From the NCBI RefSeq assembly GCF_000226295.1, contig NC_016025.1:1-64000 (forward strand): a DNA stretch of 64,000 nucleotides, given 5' to 3'. Under the pieces are notes generated by a model, which saw only the letters and a list, made by a program, of their open reading frames with translations, was not told the origin of the DNA and searched no databases. Position 1 is the stretch's first letter. The number at the start of each line of letters is the position of its first letter. Below are positions 43,536-52,703 of this stretch, piece after piece. Both the position numbers and the translations under genes were made by a program. This DNA is from Chloracidobacterium thermophilum B (lineage in GTDB: Bacteria; Acidobacteriota; Blastocatellia; Chloracidobacteriales; Chloracidobacteriaceae).

Positions 43536-45677
43536 ATGATGAAACTGGTAAGCATCGTGCTTGCCGTGGCGCTGGTCTGTCCGGGGCTGTTTTCCCTGTC
43601 GCCATCGGGAGACGCAACAAGAGAGGCTCCGGGCCGGCCCGGCGTCAAGTCCACGTGGACTTCCGGCGGCAAGCTGGGCGTGGGCACGGCCGTCAGTCGG
43701 CGATCACGGGTGTGGTTCACCCTGGGCGCAACGGGCCTGACGGAGGTCTATTACCCGACGGTGGATATGCCCAACCTGCGGGCGCTGGATTTTGTCATCG
43801 TCGGCAACGGGTACGTTGGGTGTGCGTCCCGCGATGCCTTGGAGCGGGAGACGCGCCGGACCCGCGACGATGCCCTGTCCTTTGCCCAGACCATGAGCGA
43901 CGGCAAGCGGTGGCGCATCACACAGCGTTATGCCTGTGACCCCAACCGCGATGCGCTGCTCATCGAAGTCGAAGTCACGGCGCTGGACGGCGGCAACTAC
44001 GAGGTCTTTGCCCTGCTTGACCCGGCCGTGGCCAACAGTGGCCTGGGAGATACGGGCGAACACCGCGGCCGGACGCTCGTCGCTTCCGACCGCGATGCCA
44101 CAACCAACCAGACCATTGCCATGGCGTTCGCCGCACAGCCGGCCTTTGAGGTGGTGTCGAGTGGCTTTGCCGGGGTCAGCGACGGCTGGACCGATCTGGC
44201 TGCCGACGGACGGCTGGACGGACGTGAACAGCGCGCCGTGGATGGCAACGTCGTGCAGATTGGAAAGTTGTCTGCACCCCGGACGACTTTGGCACTGGCC
44301 TTTGCCGACCGCCCGGAAGCGGCGGCCGATGTTGCCGCAGCAGCGCTGGCCGAGGGCTTTGCCGCCATTGCCGGGCGTTACGAAGCCGAATGGCAGGCCT
44401 TTACGGCGCGGTTGCCACGGGTGGCTGCCGAATACCGCGCCCAGTTTGCCGTGGCCGCCATGACCCTGCTGGCCCACGAGGACAAAACCTACCCTGGCGC
44501 GGGCGTCGCCAGCCTGAGCATTCCCTGGGGGGAAGCCGCTGATGCCGACCGCCCGACCTCCGGTGGCTATCATCTTGTCTGGTCGCGTGACCTCTACCAC
44601 GTCGCCACCGCCTGGCTGGCCCTTGGCGACCGTGCCGCCGCCGGCCGCGCCTTGGACTACCTTTTCAAGGTGCAGCAGAACGCTGACGGCAGTTTTCCGC
44701 AGAATAGCTGGCTGGATGGGCGTCCCTACTGGCCGAGCGTCCAGCTTGACGAAGTGGCCTACCCCATCATCCTGGCCTGGCAACTCGAACGCTTTGACCG
44801 CGAGACCTACACCCAGCACGTCCGGCCGGCCGCCGAATACATCCTGCGCCATGGCCCCTACACGCCACAGGAGCGGTGGGAGGAGGAAGAGGGCTATTCC
44901 CCTTCCACGATAGCCGCCGAAATCGCCGGTCTGATCTGCGCGGCAGACATTGCCCGGCGGCTGGGCCGCGCTGAAGACGCCGAACGCTATGAGCGCACGG
45001 CTGACCGCTGGGCCGAAGGCGTCCAGCAGTGGTGCTACACAACGACCGGCCCGTGGGACGAAGGTGAAGCCGAACGGGGGTACTACCTGCGCATCAATAA
45101 CAACCGCGACCCAAACGACGGTTTCAAGCTCGACATCAACAACGGCGGCGGCCAACACGATGAGCGCGCCATCGTGGATGCGGGTTTTCTGGAACTCGTA
45201 CGGTTGGGCATCGTACCGCCCGACGACCCCAAAATCCTGCGTTCACTGCGGATGGTTGACCGGGTGATTCGGGTTGAAACGCCCATGGGGCCGGGCTGGC
45301 GACGCTACAACTACGACGGGTATGGCGAGCGCGCCGACGGCAGCGGCTGGCAGGACAAAGGCATCGGGCGTATCTGGCCGTTGTTGACCGGCGAGCGCGG
45401 CGAATACGTCATTGCCAGCGGCGGCGATGCCAATCCCTACGCGAAAACCATGCTGGCCTTTGCCGGCCCAACGGGGATGATCCCTGAACAGGTTTGGGAT
45501 CAGGCATATCCGCCCGATACCCGCTACCGGATAGGTCAGGGCACGGGCAGCGCCACGCCTCTGGCCTGGAGCATGGCGCAGTTCGTGCGGCTCGTGATGT
45601 GCATCGAAGCCAGGCGGGTCGTCGAACAGCCGGCCGTGGTCTTTCAGCGGTACGCCGGAAAGCAACGCCCCCGCTGA
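43536..45677 (+). CDS. Secreted GH15 glucoamylase (glucan 1,4-alpha-glucosidase)
   Basis: A 713-residue enzyme releasing glucose from alpha-1,4-glucan ends. It has a signal peptide (about 1-25) and an N-terminal beta-sandwich characteristic of prokaryotic glucoamylases (about 35-275; SRVWFTLGATGLTEVYYPTVD). The (alpha/alpha)6 catalytic barrel contains YHLVWSRDLYHVATAWLALGD, FPQNSWLDGRPYWPSVQLDEVAYPI, and the acid-bearing WEEEEGYSPSTIAAEIAGL (about 448-466). AAGGAG precedes the ATG by seven bases. It is the third gene of the receptor-amylase-glucoamylase set. Starch or glycogen breakdown is strongly implied. Confidence 0.9.
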   Translation: MMKLVSIVLAVALVCPGLFSLSPSGDATREAPGRPGVKSTWTSGGKLGVGTAVSRRSRVWFTLGATGLTEVYYPTVDMPNLRALDFVIVGNGYVGCASRDALERETRRTRDDALSFAQTMSDGKRWRITQRYACDPNRDALLIEVEVTALDGGNYEVFALLDPAVANSGLGDTGEHRGRTLVASDRDATTNQTIAMAFAAQPAFEVVSSGFAGVSDGWTDLAADGRLDGREQRAVDGNVVQIGKLSAPRTTLALAFADRPEAAADVAAAALAEGFAAIAGRYEAEWQAFTARLPRVAAEYRAQFAVAAMTLLAHEDKTYPGAGVASLSIPWGEAADADRPTSGGYHLVWSRDLYHVATAWLALGDRAAAGRALDYLFKVQQNADGSFPQNSWLDGRPYWPSVQLDEVAYPIILAWQLERFDRETYTQHVRPAAEYILRHGPYTPQERWEEEEGYSPSTIAAEIAGLICAADIARRLGRAEDAERYERTADRWAEGVQQWCYTTTGPWDEGEAERGYYLRINNNRDPNDGFKLDINNGGGQHDERAIVDAGFLELVRLGIVPPDDPKILRSLRMVDRVIRVETPMGPGWRRYNYDGYGERADGSGWQDKGIGRIWPLLTGERGEYVIASGGDANPYAKTMLAFAGPTGMIPEQVWDQAYPPDTRYRIGQGTGSATPLAWSMAQFVRLVMCIEARRVVEQPAVVFQRYAGKQRPR

Positions 45678-45754
45678 CGGGCAGGAATGTCATGCCTGCC
45701 TGTCATTTGGGGGCTCGCCCGCATCACACCGGGCCGTCCCGCGCGCTGCCGGTC

Positions 45755-46510
45755 CTACTGAAGGGCGCTGTTTTCGCGGTACTCCGTGGCGCAGCAGCCC
45801 GTGTAGCGTTTGAACGCCCGTGAAAAGTAGTCGCTGTCTGCAAAACCGACCTTGAAGGCCACTTCCTTGATGGTCGTGCAGTTGGCTGTCATCAGCAACT
45901 GCTTGGCGGCTTCGAGGCGGGTCTGCTGAAGCAACTGCCGGAACCGCATTCCGGCATGGCGGTTGAGCAGCCGCGACAACTGCCCCGAAGAAAGGTTGAG
46001 CCGGCTTGCCACCGCGCGCAGGTTGAGGTTCGGGTCCTGATAGTGCGCGGCAACGACTTTCATCACCCGGTCCATCAGAAACGCTTCGGCCGGCGGTTCA
46101 AGTTCGGCGGTCGTCGGCAGCGGAAACATGTGCTTCAGAGACTGTGCGGCCTGCCAGACCTCATCCGGCGAGGAAGCACTCAGCATAAAGTCGGCCGAGA
46201 CCGTGTTTTTGACCTCCAGCGGAGACTGCCCGTTAGAGAACTCATGGGAGCGCCGCAGGAACACGAGACAGGCATTCGGCGCGACCCGCCGCAGTTCATT
46301 CACAATTCGCCGCCGGATGGGAAACAGCGACACCCCAACGATGATGATGTGGTACTTGCTCAGTTCGGAAAGTCGCGTCCCAGCCTCTTCGAGCGTATAG
46401 GTCGCCGTTACCGGCAGCCCGTATTTCTCGACCGCCTTAGCCGCATGGTTGAGTTCATCTATGACGGCGACGCGGAAATCGGGAACCTGACCGTTCGTGT
46501 AGGTGCTCAT
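45755..46510 (-). CDS. AraC-family regulator with receiver-like N-domain
   Basis: A 251-residue transcription factor. The C-terminal about 100 residues contain the double helix-turn-helix of AraC/XylS proteins (LNLRAVASRLNLSSGQLSRLLNRHAG; TIKEVAFKVGFADSDYFSRAFKRYTG). The N-terminal domain (about 14-110) has a response-regulator-like alpha/beta pattern (FRVAVIDE, YHIIIVGVSLF, CLVFLRR). The phospho-acceptor Asp position appears to be Gly/Val, so it is a pseudo-receiver. ATG 46510 has GGAGG five bases upstream and was preferred over one 13 codons earlier. It lies 77 bp from the GH15 gene in convergent orientation. Control of the glucan locus is plausible but inferred. Confidence 0.8.
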   Translation of the reverse strand: MSTYTNGQVPDFRVAVIDELNHAAKAVEKYGLPVTATYTLEEAGTRLSELSKYHIIIVGVSLFPIRRRIVNELRRVAPNACLVFLRRSHEFSNGQSPLEVKNTVSADFMLSASSPDEVWQAAQSLKHMFPLPTTAELEPPAEAFLMDRVMKVVAAHYQDPNLNLRAVASRLNLSSGQLSRLLNRHAGMRFRQLLQQTRLEAAKQLLMTANCTTIKEVAFKVGFADSDYFSRAFKRYTGCCATEYRENSALQ

Positions 46511-46683
46511 CACTCCCTCCCTGGGCAGCCGCGCCCAATGCGACATCACGAGCTTCTCAGGAAGCCACTGTGGAATGGCAAACTGGAAAAATCCAGCGAT
46601 GGCAGTGACAGTACCCTGTTCCAGCCGGGAGAGGCAAGAATTTTCTGCACTGAAAGGTGTGGCGAATTTTCTAGCTTGCTGGT

Positions 46684-48663
46684 CTAGGTCCGGGCGAAAG
46701 CCCGGTAACGCCCCAGCGCCATGAGCGGGAAGTAGTTCCGGTAGAAGTGATAGTTCATGTAGAAGTGGTTGGGGAAGCCGGTGCCGGTAAACTCGGCTTC
46801 CGTCCAGCTTCCGTCGTCATTCTGGTGGGTGACGAGATATTCGATGCCCCGGCGAGCGCAGTCGGACTTGCCTTCGCCGCCGGCCATCAGACCCAGCAGT
46901 GCCCAGGCCGTCTGGGAAGGCGTGCTTTTGCCGACGCCCATCAGGGTCCGGTCGCCGTAGCTGGCGCAGGTTTCGCCCCAGCCGCCGTCTTCGTTCTGGC
47001 AGGAGTTGAGCCACTGCGTACCGCGCATGATGAAGGCTTCGCGGGGGTCAAGCCCCAGAGCAACCAGGCCGCAGATGACCATGTGCGTGCCGTAGATATA
47101 GTTGACGCCCCAGCGTCCCCACCAGCAGCCTTCCGGTTCCTGTTTGCTTTTGATGAAGGCAATGGCCCGTTCGACCTTTTCCCGTGGCGCGGCATAACCG
47201 GTGACGCCCAGCATTTCGAGGATGTGTCCAGTGAGGTCGGCAGTGGGCGGGTCAATCATGGCTTTGAGGTCGCCATACGGGATGTCGTTGAGGATTTCGA
47301 GGGTGTTGTCCACATCAAAAGCGCCCCAGCCGCCGTTTTTGCTCTGCATCGAGAGTGTCCACTCGATGGCGAGTTTCAGGCGGCGCTGTTTTTCGGCTTC
47401 GTCGGGGAGCTTGAGCCGGTGCAGCGCCATGGTGACGACGGCTGTATCGTCCACATCGGGGAAAAAATCGTTCCAGAACTCGAAGGCCCAGCCGCCGGCC
47501 GGCCCGGTCCGGTTTTTGAACCGCCAGTCGCCGTCCCGGAAAATCTGCTTGGAGAGCAGCCACTCGCCGGCGCGGACGAGCGCCGGATGATCGTTGGGCA
47601 GCCCTGAATCGAGCAGGGCGAGGATGGTCAGGCCCGTATCCCAGACGGGAGAAACACAGGGCTGCGTGTGGAACTCATCTTCGGTCTCAATGCAGAACCG
47701 CTCCACGGCCGCGATGCCCTTCTGCATGACCGGGTGGGTCGGCGCATAGCCCCGGCAGTGCAGCCCCAGGAGCGAGTTGAGCATGGCCGGAATGATGCCG
47801 CCCCAGTCGCCGCTGTCGTCCTGGTGTTCGAGCGTCCACTGTTCGGCCCGCGCCAGGGCTTCCGCCCTACGTGGCGAGAGGTCGAACCGCTCCATGAGTT
47901 TGAGCATCCAGTCGAAGCCGATGAAAACACCTCCCAGCGACAGGAGGCCGGCGGGATTGGGCAGGGACAGGTCGGCCTGGGCGCGGCCTTCGGCATACAG
48001 CTCATCGGCATCGCCGCCCGGTACGCGCACGACGGGTTTCCGGTCGCTGACAAGGAGCAGGGGAACCGTCGAGCTGCGCGCCCAACTGGCGAGTTCGTAA
48101 ATGGTGAAGGGAAACCAGTCCGGCAGGAGCATAATCCACGGCGGAAGCGTCGGGCAGCCTTCCCAGGGAAACGCGCCGAACAGCGCCAGATGGATTTTGG
48201 TGAACACCCGCGCTTTGGTGATGCCGCCGCGCGCCAGAATGAACTGCCGGGCGCGCGCCATGTGCGGCAGGTCGGGGCTGTCGCCGAGCAGTTTGAGGGC
48301 AAAGTAGGCCTCGATGCTCGTGGAGAGTTCGCCGCCGTCGCCGTAGTACAGCTCCCAGCCGCCGTGTTCGCGCTGCTGGCGGCGCAGGTAGGTGCGGATT
48401 TTCTCAAACTGCCGCGTCCGTTCACCGTCCGTGCCGAGCACCTTGTGGAGAAACACGTACTCAGCCGTCAGGGTGACATTGGCTTCAAGTTCGGCCCACC
48501 AGTAGCCTTCCGGGTACTGCTTGGAAAGAAGATACGCTTGCGCTTTGCGGATGGCTGCCTCGACGGCGGCCGCTGTGGCCGGCGCCGGCCGCGCCGAGCG
48601 GAAGGCGGGCGGCAGTGGTGACTCGACGACAGGTTGTACAAAGCGGGGCGCAAATCCGGGCAT
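46684..48663 (-). CDS. shc: Squalene-hopene cyclase
   Basis: A 659-residue triterpene cyclase that turns squalene into hopene for hopanoids. The protonating DxDD motif is in FFPDVDDTAVV (about 398-408). Several QW repeats are visible (QxxxGxW; for example QEPEGCWWGRWG, QNEDGGWGETC, QNDDGSWTEAEFTGTGFPNHFYMNYHFYRN, with the first near residue 50, KQYPEGYWWAELE). Length is normal. It is a monotopic membrane enzyme facing the lipid core. It sits divergently from ispH, which supplies its isoprenoid precursors. Hopanoids are common in Acidobacteria. Confidence 0.96.
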   Translation of the reverse strand: MPGFAPRFVQPVVESPLPPAFRSARPAPATAAAVEAAIRKAQAYLLSKQYPEGYWWAELEANVTLTAEYVFLHKVLGTDGERTRQFEKIRTYLRRQQREHGGWELYYGDGGELSTSIEAYFALKLLGDSPDLPHMARARQFILARGGITKARVFTKIHLALFGAFPWEGCPTLPPWIMLLPDWFPFTIYELASWARSSTVPLLLVSDRKPVVRVPGGDADELYAEGRAQADLSLPNPAGLLSLGGVFIGFDWMLKLMERFDLSPRRAEALARAEQWTLEHQDDSGDWGGIIPAMLNSLLGLHCRGYAPTHPVMQKGIAAVERFCIETEDEFHTQPCVSPVWDTGLTILALLDSGLPNDHPALVRAGEWLLSKQIFRDGDWRFKNRTGPAGGWAFEFWNDFFPDVDDTAVVTMALHRLKLPDEAEKQRRLKLAIEWTLSMQSKNGGWGAFDVDNTLEILNDIPYGDLKAMIDPPTADLTGHILEMLGVTGYAAPREKVERAIAFIKSKQEPEGCWWGRWGVNYIYGTHMVICGLVALGLDPREAFIMRGTQWLNSCQNEDGGWGETCASYGDRTLMGVGKSTPSQTAWALLGLMAGGEGKSDCARRGIEYLVTHQNDDGSWTEAEFTGTGFPNHFYMNYHFYRNYFPLMALGRYRAFART

Positions 48664-48883
48664 AGCGGTGGTTCCTCGGAAAAGCAGGGTACGGACGCCG
48701 GCTGTCGGGCAGCCAGCGCGAAGTCGGCGACTCTATCTCAGAATCAGAAGCCAGGCTACACCTGCCGGGGGTGAGAAGGTCACTGGCTGGAGTGCTTTCG
48801 GCGTTGCTTGGCGAATGGTGAGGGTGCGATGTAAGCTTGCATCCAAGGTCGTTGACTCTTCCCGGAAGACACAGGTGTTTCTC

Positions 48884-50080
48884 ATGGCAATAGCGAATGA
48901 TGCGGCTGCGCCGGCAAAACGGCAAAATCCTTCCCGGAGCGGGTTTGGTCTGCGCGCTGAAGTTCACGATGAAATCCGAAACGACTTTGACAGTGCGTTG
49001 GTCCAGCGCATCAAGGCTTCTGGGGGGACGCACCAGGCGGGCCGTCTCACCTTCCGTCTCGCGCAGGAGTTCGGTTTCTGCTATGGCGTTGACCACGCCC
49101 TTGACCTGGCCTACGAGACCCACGTGCGGTTTCCCAACCGGCGGGTGTATCTGACCGGGGAAATCATCCACAACCCCACAGTCAACGAGCAGTTGGCCCG
49201 GATGGGCTACTGTTTTCTGCGGCCGGGCGACGAAGTGACAGCCGATGATATTGTCCTGATCCCGGCCTTTGGCGCCCCGACCCACGAGCTGGAACGTCTC
49301 AAGCGCATCGGCTGCCTGCTGGTGGATACGACCTGCGGCTCGGTGGTCCACGTCTGGAAGCGGGTCGAAAAGTATGCGCGGGAAGGTTTTACGGCCATCA
49401 TTCACGGCAAGTACGACCACGAGGAAACCGAGGCCACGCGCTCGCGGACGACGCTCTATCCCAACGGCAAGTTTCTTGTCGTGCGCGACCGGGTGCAGGC
49501 GCAGGATGTCTGTGATTACATCCTTGGGCGCGGCAGCCGCGAAGCCTTCCTGGCCAGGTATGCTGCCGTGGCGACGCCGGGTTTTGACCCGGACCGCGAC
49601 TTGCAGCGCGTCGGGCTGGCCAACCAGACAACGATGCTTTCGAGTGAGTCCCTGGAAATTGCGGAGATGATTCGGCGCGCTATCGAGCAGCGGTACGGGC
49701 CGGAAGAAGTCAAAACACGCTTTCGTTCGTTTGATACCATCTGCAGCGCCACCCAGGAACGGCAGGATGCCATCCTGAAGCTCATCGAAGAACCGCTTGA
49801 TCTGGTCATTGTGGTGGGCGGCTACAACAGCAGCAACACCGAGCACCTGTGTGAAATTGCCGCAGAGCGGTTGCCGACTTACCACATCAATGCGCCGGAG
49901 TGTCTGGTATCGGCAAGGGAAATCCGCCACAAGCCGGCTTTCAGCAAGGAAGAGACGACTTCGTGGGACTGGCTCCCGGAAGGGCCTGTCACCATTGGCA
50001 TCACGGCTGGGGCTTCGACGCCCAACAAGGTCGTCGGAGATTGTATTGAACGCATTGTGGCACTGGCCGACGTGGGCTGA
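48884..50080 (+). CDS. ispH: 4-hydroxy-3-methylbut-2-enyl diphosphate reductase
   Basis: A 398-residue iron-sulfur enzyme (LytB) that makes IPP and DMAPP in the last MEP-pathway step. The three cluster cysteines lie in FGFCYGVD (about 63-70), DTTCGSV (about 148-154) and DTICSATQERQ (about 284-294). The catalytic Glu/His region HEETEA and the final GITAGASTPNKVV are intact. It is the long form, about 80-100 residues longer than E. coli IspH, as in cyanobacteria and plastids. ATG 48884 precedes the first conserved block by about 60 residues; the open frame extends upstream without support. It supplies precursors for hopanoids, carotenoids and the chlorophyll tail. Confidence 0.94.
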   Translation: MAIANDAAAPAKRQNPSRSGFGLRAEVHDEIRNDFDSALVQRIKASGGTHQAGRLTFRLAQEFGFCYGVDHALDLAYETHVRFPNRRVYLTGEIIHNPTVNEQLARMGYCFLRPGDEVTADDIVLIPAFGAPTHELERLKRIGCLLVDTTCGSVVHVWKRVEKYAREGFTAIIHGKYDHEETEATRSRTTLYPNGKFLVVRDRVQAQDVCDYILGRGSREAFLARYAAVATPGFDPDRDLQRVGLANQTTMLSSESLEIAEMIRRAIEQRYGPEEVKTRFRSFDTICSATQERQDAILKLIEEPLDLVIVVGGYNSSNTEHLCEIAAERLPTYHINAPECLVSAREIRHKPAFSKEETTSWDWLPEGPVTIGITAGASTPNKVVGDCIERIVALADVG

Positions 50081-50113
50081 GCGTCCCCCGGTCAGATTAG
50101 CGAGGAGTGTCGG

Positions 50114-51121
50114 TTGACGATGGTTGTGGGAGAACGGGGCGAGGAATTCCGCCAGACGGGCCGGCGGCCACTGCTGGCGCCGGCTGTGGTCAAACAGCTT
50201 TCGGCGCTCTCGCCGTTGCGGGCAACGTCTTCGCTGCTTCTTGACTGGGGTATCATCGTCGGTCTTGTCACCGCAACGGTCTGGCTCAACCATCCGCTGT
50301 TGTGGTGCCTGGCACCCTTAGGTATCGCGGCGGCGCAGCACGGACTGGCCATTCTAGCCCACCAGGCGGCGCACTACCGGATGTATGAAACCCGATGGCT
50401 CAACGATGCAGTGGGGATGCTGTGTGCTGCTCCGCTGGGGGTTTCCATGCACACGTACCGCATCATTCACCGGATTCACCACAACCATCTGTACAGCCCG
50501 ATTGACCCGGACATGGCGCTGATGGCGGGGTATCCCCGTGGACGCTGGCACCTGCTCAAAAAGTTCATCAAGGACCTGCTGGGGATTACGGCGGTCAAAA
50601 ACTACCTGTACTTTTTCGGCCGGCCGCTGCGCCGCACCGCGCCGGAAAAGCCAGCGGCACATGTGTCCATAGTGGATGACACTTCGGAAAACCTGCGGCG
50701 GGCGGCCCGTCGGGATCAGCGTTTTGTCATTGTCTTCCAGGTGACGCTGCTTGTCGCTGCCGTTGCTGGTGGGTGGTGGCAGAGTTATGTCGTTTTATGG
50801 CTTTTACCACTGGTAACGCTGCTTCAGTGGCTGTTGCGGCTGCGCGCGCTCTGTGAACATGGCGCGGTAGCGGACACTTCGACGCCGTTGCGTGCAGCGC
50901 GCACGAACCTGGTGCCGTGGTACATCCGCTGGTGGCTTTTCCCGCACCAGATGCACTATCACATCGAACATCACCTGTATCCCAGTGTGCCGCACTACCG
51001 GCTGCCGGCCTGCCATGCGGCATTGCGGGAAGCCGGCGCGCTGGCCGACGCTGAAGTGTCGTCGTCACTGCGTGCTACGTGGCGGAAGTTTTATGCGCCG
51101 GCTGCCCGGCCGACGGCGTGA
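50114..51121 (+). CDS. Membrane fatty-acid-desaturase-family protein
   Basis: A 335-residue membrane di-iron enzyme. The three histidine boxes are HQAAH (about 77-81), HRIHHNH (about 118-124) and HIEHH (about 285-289) in QMHYHIEHHLYPSVPHYRLP. Four membrane helices are evident. The start is ambiguous: TTG 50114 is seven bases from CGAGGAG, while ATG 50120 is 13 away. The family includes acyl-lipid desaturases, sphingolipid hydroxylases and carotenoid ketolases/hydroxylases, and the sequence alone does not decide. It follows ispH by 33 bp, which makes a carotenoid or lipid-modifying role in the photosynthetic membrane plausible. Confidence 0.82.
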   Translation: MTMVVGERGEEFRQTGRRPLLAPAVVKQLSALSPLRATSSLLLDWGIIVGLVTATVWLNHPLLWCLAPLGIAAAQHGLAILAHQAAHYRMYETRWLNDAVGMLCAAPLGVSMHTYRIIHRIHHNHLYSPIDPDMALMAGYPRGRWHLLKKFIKDLLGITAVKNYLYFFGRPLRRTAPEKPAAHVSIVDDTSENLRRAARRDQRFVIVFQVTLLVAAVAGGWWQSYVVLWLLPLVTLLQWLLRLRALCEHGAVADTSTPLRAARTNLVPWYIRWWLFPHQMHYHIEHHLYPSVPHYRLPACHAALREAGALADAEVSSSLRATWRKFYAPAARPTA

Positions 51122-51131
51122 AGCCGTGCTT

Positions 51132-52697
51132 ATGGGTAGGTCAGTCAATGCACCGGAGGTCGCCACGGCGGCTGCTCCGGTCGAAATCGAAATCAAACTG
51201 GCGCTCTCGCCCAGGCTGATGCCCCGCTTCAGACGGCATCCTCTTCTGCGCCAGGCGGCGCGGTCCCGCGCCAAACTGTACACCCTGTATGTGGACACCC
51301 CGGATGCCGCCCTGCTCCGCCAGGGCATTGCCCTGCGCCTGCGCCGCAGTGGACGCCGCTGGCTGCAAACCCTGAAGGCGGGGGCTGGCAGCGGTGGGCT
51401 GCTTGCCGAACGCCCGGAGTGGGAGATGCCGGTTTCCGGCAAACGCCTGAAGTTGGACCTGCTGCCTGCTGAAGCCCGGTCGCTGCTCCCGCCGGAGGCT
51501 GCCGCCAGCCTTGCGCCCTGTTTCGAGACAGAAGTCTGGCGCGACACCTGGCAACTCAACCACGAGGGCGCTCTCATTGAAGTCGCCCTGGATCGCGGTG
51601 AAGTACGCGCCGGAGCACGGGTCTGCCCTATTGCCGAAGTTGAACTGGAACTCAGGAGCGGCGACCTGCCGCCGTTGTTCGACATCGCCGAACGCCTGGC
51701 CGCCGACCTGCCATTCCAACTCGAACCTCGCAGCAAGGCGCAGCGTGGCTACCAGCTCGTGGGTGCATTGCCCTGCACGCCGGTCAAAGCCAGCCCGCCG
51801 CTCCTGCTGCTCGATGCTCCGGCCAGTGTGTCGTTTCAGCACATCGTACGGAGTTGCCTGCGCCAGTTTGAAGCCAATCTGCCGGGCCTGCTCAGCACGT
51901 CCGATCCCGACCCCGAATTCATTCACCAGATGCGGGTTGCCCTGCGCCGTATGCGGGCGGCCATCGGCCTGCTGCGCTTTATGGGCTATACCAAACCGGA
52001 CTGGCTTGGCGAACTCAAGTGGCTGATGGGTGAACTGTCCGTAGCGCGTGACTGGGACGTGCTGGCGACGGAAACCCTGCCCCGGATTCAGGCGCATCTG
52101 CCGCAACCGGAGCGGCTGGCCGTCCTGCTTGAAGCTGCCGAAGCGCAGCGCCGGGCGGCCAATGACCGGGCGCGCGCGGCAGTGACATCGCCGCGTCTGG
52201 TACCGTTGTGGCTGAAGGTTGAGCGCGAGCTGGCACTGCTGCCCGTCTCGCCGGCCACGACGGCCGACTGGTCGCGGGCGGCCCTGCGCCGCCGGCGGCG
52301 CCAGTTGGTACGCCTGGGCGAGCGGTTGCACGAGCTGGATGCCACTGAACGCCATGCCATGCGGATTGCGGCCAAAAAACTCCGCTACAGCGCGGAATTT
52401 TTTGCCGTCTGGCATCCCAAGGCGGCCCGGCGCTTCATCCGGCACCTGGCCGACCTGCAGGATGTGCTGGGCGTACTCAATGATGCCGCCGTGACGGTGC
52501 GCCTGCTGTCCGAGCTTGCTCCAGCCGGCGAGGCTGCCAGCCGGGAAGCCGTGGGCCTGGTCATGGGCTTTCTGGCCTGTGAGCAGGCCTACCGTCTGGC
52601 CAGGCTGGAGCAGCTCTGGCGCGAGTTCCACGACATCCCGCCCTACTGGAAAAAAGGCAAACCTCCCCTTCCGGCGGAAGTTCACGCAGAAGACTGA
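51132..52697 (+). CDS. CYTH-CHAD domain protein
   Basis: A 521-residue protein. The N-terminal CYTH domain (about 15-205) begins with the metal-binding ExExK motif, EIEIK. It has the alternating charged strands (TLYVDTPDAALLRQGIALRLRR; EVELELRSGD; LEPRSKAQRGY). The C-terminal CHAD domain (about 225-510) is helical and rich in conserved His/Arg (IHQMRVALRRMRAAIGLL; HAMRIAAKKLRYSAEFF; LADLQDVLGVLNDAAV). CYTH domains act on triphosphates (tripolyphosphate or thiamine triphosphate), and CHAD domains bind polyphosphate. Polyphosphate-related function is therefore likely. It starts 10 bases after the desaturase stop and ends 6 bases before the convergent bchG stop. Confidence 0.88.
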   Translation: MGRSVNAPEVATAAAPVEIEIKLALSPRLMPRFRRHPLLRQAARSRAKLYTLYVDTPDAALLRQGIALRLRRSGRRWLQTLKAGAGSGGLLAERPEWEMPVSGKRLKLDLLPAEARSLLPPEAAASLAPCFETEVWRDTWQLNHEGALIEVALDRGEVRAGARVCPIAEVELELRSGDLPPLFDIAERLAADLPFQLEPRSKAQRGYQLVGALPCTPVKASPPLLLLDAPASVSFQHIVRSCLRQFEANLPGLLSTSDPDPEFIHQMRVALRRMRAAIGLLRFMGYTKPDWLGELKWLMGELSVARDWDVLATETLPRIQAHLPQPERLAVLLEAAEAQRRAANDRARAAVTSPRLVPLWLKVERELALLPVSPATTADWSRAALRRRRRQLVRLGERLHELDATERHAMRIAAKKLRYSAEFFAVWHPKAARRFIRHLADLQDVLGVLNDAAVTVRLLSELAPAGEAASREAVGLVMGFLACEQAYRLARLEQLWREFHDIPPYWKKGKPPLPAEVHAED

Positions 52698-52703
52698 TGG
52701 CCG

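Noticed and set aside
48485-50293. 602-codon open frame antisense to ispH
   Set aside because: ispH has all three cluster cysteines and normal length on the plus strand, so the antisense frame is a shadow.
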